This document shows positions 31,881-37,667 of a stretch of DNA of 37,667 bases, piece by piece. This stretch comes from JBJXHC01 sp964538485 (lineage in GTDB: Bacteria > Bacteroidota > Ignavibacteria > UBA10030 > UBA6906). Positions within the stretch are counted from its first letter, which is position 1; each line of letters opens with the position of its first letter. Location: positions 1 through 37,667 of the forward strand of contig CAZIHJ010000018.1 in the NCBI GenBank assembly GCA_964538485.1, written 5' to 3'. Made by a program: the position numbers and the translations under genes. The notes under the pieces were generated by a model. It had not been told where the DNA came from and made no database searches. It saw only the letters and a program-made list of their open reading frames with translations.

Positions 31881-34109
31881 ATGGCAGACCTCGACGAGGC
31901 CCAGGAAAAAAGAAAGAAAGCGGGCGAATACCTCAAGATGGCCGACAAGCTGTTCAAGGCCAGCGATTTTGATGGTGCCACGCGAATGGTCATGCTTGCA
32001 ATGGAGGCGGATTCCCGTAATCCTTACGCGATTGCGTACAAGGAGCGCATTGAAATGGCCATCCATAAACGCGATGGCGTTTCTGCCCCCCAGCATTCTG
32101 AGCCACCACCCCTGGCACAGTCCCCGCCGATAGCAGCAGCCCCGTCGGTTGTTCAACAGGCAGCCCCAACAGGAAGAATCCCGGCAGAGGACCTGCTCGG
32201 CAAACAACAGGAAGAGAAGAAGCGCCAGGAGGATGAGCGTCGACGTCTTGAGGAGATATCGCGCCAACAGGCCATCGCGGAAGCCAAGCGCAAAGCCGAA
32301 GATGATGAGCGCCGTCGCATTGAGGAAGAATCGCTGCGCCGCGCAGAAGAGGAGATCCAGCGCAAACTCGAGGAGGCCAACAAGAAACTCGAGGAGGAAC
32401 GGCAGCGTCGCGAAGAGGAACAGCGCATCCGTGAAGCTGCCGAAATACGGCAGCGTAAACTGGATGAAGAAAGGATCGCGAAAGAGGCGGAGGAGCGTCG
32501 GCGTCTTGAAGAAGCCATTCGTCGTGAAACCCTTGAAGAAGCGGAACGCCAGCTCGAGGAACAGCGAAAACGGTTTGAATCGGACTCAAGGCTCCGGCTG
32601 GAAGAAGAACGACAACGCTTTGAGCGCGAAATGCAACAGCGGCTTGCTGAGGAACAGCAGCGCCTTGATGAGCGAAAGAAACAGGAAGCAGATGAGCTTG
32701 AAGAGCGACGGAGAATTGAAGAAGAGTCGCTGAAGCAAAAGGAGGAGGAGGCGCGGCAAAAATTGGAAGAAGAACGGCAGCGCCTCAGCTCGGAGAAGAA
32801 GCGGATTGAGGAGGATGTTCGTCGCTTCCTGGATGAAGAGCGCGCCAAGATGGCGGAAGTGAGAAAGCAGGAACAGGAGGAACTGGAAAAGAAACGCAGG
32901 GAAGAGGAACAGAACCGCCTGAATCTCGAAGCGGAACTCCGTCAAAAGATTGAGGAGGAACGGAATCGCCTCAAGACGGAGTTGCAGCAGCAATATGAGG
33001 AAGAACGGGCGCGCAGGGAGGAAGAGCTGCGTCTCAAGGCGGAACAGGAAATGCAACGCCGCCTCCAAGAAGAGAATGAGCGCGCGGAGCAACAACGCCT
33101 GGAAGAGGAAGAAGCCCGTCGTCGCCAACAGGAAGAATCTGAGGCGCGGCGACTCGAAGAAGAAGAAGAAACGCGTCGCCACGAGGAGGCGGTACGCGAG
33201 GCAATTGAAGAAGGAAAACGCATTGCCCAGACAAAGAAGATCCGCGCATACATTGATCAGGGGAAAGCCTTTATCGATCAGGGAAAGTTCGAAGAAGCCT
33301 TGAAGGAAGTGACAAAGGCATTTCTTCTGAACCCGTCGCACGAAGAGGCGCGCGCCTTTGAGCAATCCATCTATGATGCGCGTGCCGAACAGGAGCGCAA
33401 GCAGGAGGAGGTGCGGCGTCTTGCTGACGAGCAACGTCGTACCGTGGAAGAACTGCAGCGAAAACTTGAAGAACAATCACGCAGGGAGCGCGAAGAGGAG
33501 GAGCGCAAGTCGCTTCGTGAGGCGCGCATTACCGGTTCCTTACGAAAAGCAAAACAGTTGATGAAAGACGGCACGTACGACGAGGCCATTGCTGAAATCG
33601 AATCCGTGTACGGGATGGATCCTGGCAACACGGAGGCACAACACCTGGAAGTGGAAATCCTTAACGCCCAAAAGCGAAAAGCGGAGGCAAAAGCAGTTTC
33701 AGAACAACGGGCGACCGCCGGAGAAGCATTCCGCAAGGAAACAGAGTCCATGGAACGCGTGGCTTCGGAAGGGCGTGAACTGCTGAAACGTGAGTCTCTC
33801 CAAACCTACCGCAGTATGATGAAGCAAGTGTGGATTGATGGCCAGCCGAGCAGGGAAGAGCGCTCCATGCTCGAAGTGGTGCGTGTCTCTCTGGGTGTCA
33901 ATGAGGATGAACATGCCCTTCTTGAGCGTGAAGTTCGGCTGGAAACGTACAAAGAGGCACTTCGTTCAGCCCTAAAATCGGGGATTATTACCAGCGATGA
34001 TACCACGACATGTGAGAACTTGCGGAAGCTGTATGCCATTTCGAAAGAAGAGCATCTGACAATCGAAGCGGCTGTCAACAATGAATTGCGTCAGGCCGGA
34101 ACGGAATAA
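31881..34109 (+). CDS. Large coiled-coil protein with TPR units and a C-terminal tandem repeat
   Basis: 742 residues, no signal peptide or membrane helix. Residues 1-45 form a TPR-like hairpin (YLKMADKLFKASDFDGATRM), then a Pro/Ala linker (about 60-105). Residues 112-450 are one very long charged coiled coil made of E, R, Q, K and L with almost no breaks. TPR-like pairs lie at about 455-500 (GKAFIDQGKFEEALKEVTKAF) and 550-600 (AKQLMKDGTYDEAIAEIESVY), separated by another coil. The end holds two ungapped 43-residue repeats (643-685 and 690-732). The unusual base repeats make long false reading frames on the other strand. Cytoplasmic scaffold is the best guess. Confidence 0.75.
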   Translation: MADLDEAQEKRKKAGEYLKMADKLFKASDFDGATRMVMLAMEADSRNPYAIAYKERIEMAIHKRDGVSAPQHSEPPPLAQSPPIAAAPSVVQQAAPTGRIPAEDLLGKQQEEKKRQEDERRRLEEISRQQAIAEAKRKAEDDERRRIEEESLRRAEEEIQRKLEEANKKLEEERQRREEEQRIREAAEIRQRKLDEERIAKEAEERRRLEEAIRRETLEEAERQLEEQRKRFESDSRLRLEEERQRFEREMQQRLAEEQQRLDERKKQEADELEERRRIEEESLKQKEEEARQKLEEERQRLSSEKKRIEEDVRRFLDEERAKMAEVRKQEQEELEKKRREEEQNRLNLEAELRQKIEEERNRLKTELQQQYEEERARREEELRLKAEQEMQRRLQEENERAEQQRLEEEEARRRQQEESEARRLEEEEETRRHEEAVREAIEEGKRIAQTKKIRAYIDQGKAFIDQGKFEEALKEVTKAFLLNPSHEEARAFEQSIYDARAEQERKQEEVRRLADEQRRTVEELQRKLEEQSRREREEEERKSLREARITGSLRKAKQLMKDGTYDEAIAEIESVYGMDPGNTEAQHLEVEILNAQKRKAEAKAVSEQRATAGEAFRKETESMERVASEGRELLKRESLQTYRSMMKQVWIDGQPSREERSMLEVVRVSLGVNEDEHALLEREVRLETYKEALRSALKSGIITSDDTTTCENLRKLYAISKEEHLTIEAAVNNELRQAGTE

Positions 34110-34113
34110 ATAG

Positions 34114-34812
34114 TCATTTCCGTCGTACCTGTGGTTTCCCCTTCCTGTAGTGTAGTATCCCTTTGATTCCATCGCGTTCATAAATCTTGCAGAGCCGGTC
34201 ATCGGACCCCACGTGATACACGTAGGTGCGGAATGCCACCCGCCGTACCCGATAGTTCTCTTGCAATCTCCGGATCAGGTCATAGTCTTCGGAAAACGGA
34301 ATCTGCCGGAATCCTCCAAGTGAAAGCACGGTCGACTGCGTTGCAACAAGAGTTCCGGCCGCGTGACAATGTGAAACGTGAATCTTCTTCCCCGGACGAT
34401 CAATGTCAGGCACGAATCGCTGTGAACGCGGTCCAACCACTTTCATTCCTCCGAACACCGCGTCAACATTCCTGTGGGATCGAAGAAAACTCATGCGTTG
34501 GGCAAGGTGTCGCGGCGTGTATTCGTCGTCCGAGTCGAGGAATGTAACATACTCACCTTGTGCGCGTCGGAGTCCGGTGTTCCTCGCCAGCGCAAGGCCT
34601 TTGTTGTGCTGACGTATGTGGTCGATGCGCCGGTCTTTTTGTGCATAACGTTTAAGCAGGCGCTCCGACCCGTCGGTGCTGCCGTCATCCACGATGACCA
34701 ACTCCCAGTTCTTGTACGTCTGGCGCAGGACGGAGTCTATTGCTCGAGGAAGCGTCCGCTTCCGGTTGAATGTACAGAGAATTATTGATATGAGAGGGGC
34801 TTCTGCGTTCAT
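34114..34812 (-). CDS. Family 2 glycosyltransferase
   Basis: 232 residues from ATG 34812; a GTG at 34824 would add four. The GT-A fold begins with ISIILCTFNRKRTLPRAIDS, the nucleotide-sugar aspartates are in LVIVDDGSTDGS, and the metal-binding DxD is FLDSDDEY. The C-terminal part contains FSEDYDLIRRL, a typical GT2 acceptor/catalytic-base region (ED-Y). The protein is cytoplasmic with no membrane helix. It transfers a sugar from a nucleotide donor, probably for surface polysaccharide, but no other polysaccharide genes are here. It is the last gene of the minus-strand cluster and ends four bases from the convergent coiled-coil gene. Confidence 0.92.
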   Translation of the reverse strand: MNAEAPLISIILCTFNRKRTLPRAIDSVLRQTYKNWELVIVDDGSTDGSERLLKRYAQKDRRIDHIRQHNKGLALARNTGLRRAQGEYVTFLDSDDEYTPRHLAQRMSFLRSHRNVDAVFGGMKVVGPRSQRFVPDIDRPGKKIHVSHCHAAGTLVATQSTVLSLGGFRQIPFSEDYDLIRRLQENYRVRRVAFRTYVYHVGSDDRLCKIYERDGIKGILHYRKGKPQVRRK

Positions 34813-34850
34813 TATCGTACCCACATGAACACTGCAATACCGGCAAACGT

Positions 34851-35192
34851 TCAGATGGTCTGGCCGGTGAGATGTGTGATGACGAGCCTGGCGTCTGCGA
34901 GAGGGTCGGTGGCAAACGGCGCAGTGAACCGTTCGGTGATCTTTGTTGTCAAGCGCTCCGCTGCCTTGCGTACCGATTCTGGTGTTGAAGCATCTGTCTG
35001 CAGACTACGAAGCTGCGTCATAGCGTCAACGCCCCATTCAGGATGAGGGTGGGAGCCCAGCCAGAAACCGATTGCGGTACCGGCGGCGCGGCGCGCGCAC
35101 ACCCGCACCATTCCATCATTGCCGACTTGCTGTGCCTGTGCAGCAATGACAAATTCCTTCTCAATCTTTCTCATCGTCTCATCAAGATTCAT
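34851..35192 (-). CDS. Small helical protein, unknown
   Basis: 113 residues, mostly helix-forming. The most distinctive segment is GMVRVCARRAAGTAIGFWL (27-45), followed by SVRKAAERLTTKITERF. There is no signal peptide or clear membrane helix. The CARRAAG segment resembles short helical proteins seen in related bacteria, which I recall only as uncharacterised. The start is one base after the stop of the glycosylase gene, so it is almost certainly translated from the same mRNA; the glycosyltransferase follows 38 bases later. Function unknown. Confidence 0.7.
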   Translation of the reverse strand: MNLDETMRKIEKEFVIAAQAQQVGNDGMVRVCARRAAGTAIGFWLGSHPHPEWGVDAMTQLRSLQTDASTPESVRKAAERLTTKITERFTAPFATDPLADARLVITHLTGQTI

Positions 35193-35193
35193 T

Positions 35194-36114
35194 TCAGCCG
35201 TCCCTTTTCACCGCCTGGAATTTGTCGTCGTGCCAGTAGCGCGTCATTTCCATCCAGAAAAACAGCCCGCGCCATTTGCCGAGGTGTTTATAATGGCGCT
35301 CGATGGTTGAATCCTTGACCGTACGACCGTTACGATGCAACTCGTAGTACTTCGCCCGTACCCAGGAATCAAGCCCGAGATAGTCGTACCTGCCGATGAG
35401 CTTCATGATGTTGCCCGCGGCGTACGGACCGATGCCTTTGACGGTTCTCATCTGTGTGAATAATTCATCCGTGGAGAGTGGAGAGTTGCGCCAGTCTTCG
35501 AGATTCACTTTTCCTTCAGCAACCTTCCTGGCGAGTTCAATGATATATGGGGAACGGTATCCCGCCTTTATTTCTGCGCGCAAAAAGTTCTCACTCGATC
35601 CGGCTATTGCCTCAGGTGTCGGAAAGGCAAGTGCATCACCCGACCGTTTGCCGAACGCCTGCACCAGATTCGTCACCATCAGTGTCGTGAGTGCCCAGGT
35701 ACAGTTGGTCGTGCAGATCATCTTCATCGTATCTTCAAACACCGTGGGCGAACAGAGCATCCGCCCAGACCCGCTTGCGGCAATCCAGCGGAATTCCGGA
35801 TATCGCCTCGCTTGCGCGTGGAAGTCGGAGAAGTCTTCATCGAGACGCAGACACGTTGCAAGCTGGCGGCGGACTTCATTCTTTTGCGCAACACGCAATG
35901 AGCGATCACTCTGCATCGTTACACGGATGCCCTTACCGTTCTCGCGCATAGTTGCATGTACAACCGTACCGTCGGCGAGGAGCAGTGTACGTGAAAGTTC
36001 GTCGCTGTCGGGAGTGATCGAGAATGGTGGAAGAGCATACCAGCCGTGACTGCGCGCCGTTCGCCGGAAATTGAAGTGTGGCGGTACGGTGATGTCGATG
36101 CTGGTCGTACTCAC
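35194..36114 (-). CDS. HhH-GPD family DNA glycosylase (OGG1/AlkA-like)
   Basis: 306 residues. The N-terminal half is a beta-rich domain as in OGG1/AlkA proteins. The helix-hairpin-helix is KGIGPYAA (226-233), and the catalytic aspartate is 249 in YLGLDSWVR. The catalytic lysine that OGG1 carries in the hairpin is absent (tyrosine 231 follows GP), so it should be a monofunctional, AlkA-like glycosylase without lyase action. It would remove a damaged base in excision repair; the exact lesion is open. Four bases overlap the upstream peptidase stop (ATGA). Confidence 0.85.
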   Translation of the reverse strand: MSTTSIDITVPPHFNFRRTARSHGWYALPPFSITPDSDELSRTLLLADGTVVHATMRENGKGIRVTMQSDRSLRVAQKNEVRRQLATCLRLDEDFSDFHAQARRYPEFRWIAASGSGRMLCSPTVFEDTMKMICTTNCTWALTTLMVTNLVQAFGKRSGDALAFPTPEAIAGSSENFLRAEIKAGYRSPYIIELARKVAEGKVNLEDWRNSPLSTDELFTQMRTVKGIGPYAAGNIMKLIGRYDYLGLDSWVRAKYYELHRNGRTVKDSTIERHYKHLGKWRGLFFWMEMTRYWHDDKFQAVKRDG

Positions 36115-37667
36115 GTCGTTGGTTTCGTGGACATTACCACCATCAGCTTGATCTGTTCGATGAGAGCGTCCGGCGAAATACGTTCGTACCCGAGCGAACG
36201 AACCAGGTCCTCACCGTTGATCCGATCCCCTTTTGCCCACAGACCAAGCAGGAGTTTGCCTGCCTCAGGATTCTCAAACCAGTTTACCCCGTAATCTTTC
36301 GAGAGCTTTGCATTGAATTGTGCCTCAAGGAACCACGCCCTCATATACGTTGCCGAATAATACAGCGCATCCAGGTCGGTGAGGTATCTCTTCCGGTCGG
36401 AGGGAATTTCCTGATATCCGGTCGCTTTGCTGAGCATCGTCGCGTAGATCCCGGCGGGGTCGCTTGCGCCCGAGTGCAGTTCCCATTCATACAGAAACTT
36501 CGCTGCGTACCGGCGTATCATGTACAGGCGTTGGAATGCCCGCATACGCAGGAAGTCCTTCAACACCGGTGTCGGCATGGTGCTGTTCAGGCGCAGCCAG
36601 GCCTGGTTGGCGAGGATGTACTCGGAAAGAAACGCGTATGTCTCGGTGACCGTGTACTCGCCAAGATACTTGAACTCGAATGCATGCTCGGCTGTGTGTG
36701 CGTAGTGCATCCCGTGGCCGACTTCATGGAACAGTGCAGAATAGTCGTCGAACCCGCCGATGGGCTTGATGCTCAGCCGCACGTCCGTCGGAACAACGAT
36801 GGAAAAACAGACTGCACGCGGGTTCTTGCTCTCCCGCTTCTCAGCATCGATTCTCAGGTTCGCCAGCGTATCGACATCAATCCCGAGCGCCTTGTATGTT
36901 TTCTTGAAAACCTCCATCATGGAGGCTTCGGGAAAGTATTTGTCGAACCGTTTACTCCTGAATAACATCCCCGTATCGTATCTGTAGAACTTTTCAGGCG
37001 ATACTTTGAGCTCAGCGGCGACGATCTCGCGCAGCAGCGTGGTGTACAGTTCCTCTGTCTCCACCAGGACACGCTCGGCAATGACTTTGAATTCCGTGAG
37101 CGAGAACCGCTTCAACTCCTCTGCCATGGCATTGTACGATGCGAAGCCGAGTTCCTTTGCCAGTGACTGGTTCTTCGCCTCCACTTCCTTTTGCACGACG
37201 ACGAGCGAATCCAGCACGCCATCAACCGACTGGTAGAGCATGGCCCGGCGGGCCTGATCCGGTTCATTGGCAATCATCACGCCGACCTGACGATAGGCGA
37301 CAGGCTTGCCATCGACCGTGACCGTGGCAGCGGCTTCAATGTTGTTGATCCTGTCGGTGAGAGAGGCGACCTCCATGGCGATGTATTCATTGAGAAGATA
37401 GCGCCGGAAGTACCAGAGGCGTTGTTTCTGTACAGCGCTGGTCTCTGCAGTCTCGGCCTGCTGCAGGAGCGCGATATTCTCCCGCGTAAAGAGACCCGCG
37501 TTTGCTTTGTACAACGAGTCCTGGTTGGACGGGTCGCCCATCACCCAGTTGTTGTAGCCCATGATGTATTGCGTGAGGATCAGGCGCTCGGCCTGTGACC
37601 GCAAAGCGTCCACCCGTTCACGGTCATAGGGCTTTTCCGGTTTGCAGGATGACCAGAGGATGATGCC
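36111..37667 (-). CDS. M3-family metallopeptidase lipoprotein (5' partial)
   Basis: The frame is open to the window edge. The zinc-binding HEVGHGMH is encoded at about 36728-36705 (HExGH core at 36714-36728), with a later glutamate-containing helix typical of the M3 clan (thimet oligopeptidase/oligoendopeptidase F-like). The residues nearest the window end read IILWSSCKPEKPYDRE, a lipobox with cysteine, so the true start is a few residues outside the window and the GTG at 37613 is internal. Over 510 residues are present, consistent with M3 enzymes. It should be a lipid-anchored periplasmic oligopeptidase. First gene of the minus-strand cluster. Confidence 0.9.
   Translation of the reverse strand, partial: GIILWSSCKPEKPYDRERVDALRSQAERLILTQYIMGYNNWVMGDPSNQDSLYKANAGLFTRENIALLQQAETAETSAVQKQRLWYFRRYLLNEYIAMEVASLTDRINNIEAAATVTVDGKPVAYRQVGVMIANEPDQARRAMLYQSVDGVLDSLVVVQKEVEAKNQSLAKELGFASYNAMAEELKRFSLTEFKVIAERVLVETEELYTTLLREIVAAELKVSPEKFYRYDTGMLFRSKRFDKYFPEASMMEVFKKTYKALGIDVDTLANLRIDAEKRESKNPRAVCFSIVVPTDVRLSIKPIGGFDDYSALFHEVGHGMHYAHTAEHAFEFKYLGEYTVTETYAFLSEYILANQAWLRLNSTMPTPVLKDFLRMRAFQRLYMIRRYAAKFLYEWELHSGASDPAGIYATMLSKATGYQEIPSDRKRYLTDLDALYYSATYMRAWFLEAQFNAKLSKDYGVNWFENPEAGKLLLGLWAKGDRINGEDLVRSLGYERISPDALIEQIKLMVVMSTKPTT

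Noticed and set aside
32153..33476. Long minus-strand frames (Ser/Arg-rich and Phe/Leu-rich) opposite the coiled-coil gene
   Set aside because: They arise from the repetitive E/R/Q codons of the true gene on the plus strand; composition is extreme and no ribosome sites exist.
1..37667. tRNA, rRNA, CRISPR arrays, insertion sequences, phage or defence genes
   Set aside because: No cloverleaf, no regular spaced repeats, no transposase or integrase motifs were seen in any frame.

Overview
The window reads as a scaffold of a moderate-GC, Gram-negative bacterium of the Bacteroidota/Chlorobiota/Ignavibacteriota type. The evidence is a complete Bat-type operon (MoxR, DUF58, BatA-BatE), a GldA/GldF/GldG-type ABC transporter, a fused alpha+beta 2-oxoacid dehydrogenase E1, a GroES variant with a central insert, and promoters that mix TTGACA-like boxes with TAnnTTTG-like -7 boxes. 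No rRNA, tRNA, CRISPR array, transposase or phage gene was seen. Three runs of exactly 100 N (4532-4631, 11211-11310, 18096-18195) are scaffolding gaps, and each falls in or at the end of a gene.

Layout. 1-3425 (+): a polyphosphate/phosphate-linked cluster of a Ppx/GppA-HD protein (5' end outside the window), a CHAD protein, a SixA-like phosphatase and an exported beta-propeller. 3582-11978 (+): an eight-gene Bat operon with overlapping or nearly touching genes and a good promoter in front. 12087-14180 (+): the fused E1. 14414-17069 (+): a DksA/TraR zinc-finger protein, an unusual ornithine-carbamoyltransferase-like enzyme and an exported Trp-rich protein. 17147-21114 (-): gldA-gldF-gldG-DUF4340, an ABC exporter/gliding-type module with its own TAnnTTTG promoter. 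21224-23689 (-): alpha/beta hydrolase, a small Tat-signal ORF and an amidase; the last two look like one gene split by a frameshift. 23836-26201: GroES-like (+), convergent with class I aldolase fbaB (-), then an SDR (-). 26448-27300 (+): two 49-residue small proteins and a cold-shock protein with a long leader. 27364-29151: nitrilase-type amidase (+), QueF (-), and a Trx-fold lipoprotein (+) divergent from queF. 29275-34109 (+): two large TPR/coiled-coil proteins, each behind an almost identical TTGACA-N17-TATATT promoter. 34114-37667 (-): M3 peptidase lipoprotein (5' end outside), HhH-GPD DNA glycosylase, a small unknown protein and a family 2 glycosyltransferase, closely packed.

Most of the window is recognisable housekeeping and envelope biology. 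The strongest sequence-level findings are these: the gap inside batE is false, because 55-bp identical ends flank it and removing the duplicate restores one frame; the gap in gldG must hide several hundred bases, and the true C-terminus lies in a different frame from the one that simply reads through the Ns; the amidase is split from its Tat leader; the carbamoyltransferase has lost the ornithine-side SMG and HCLP signatures; and the coiled-coil protein ends in an ungapped tandem 43-residue repeat. The best candidate for an undescribed system is the TPR/coiled-coil pair at 29275-34109, but its function cannot be read from the sequence.
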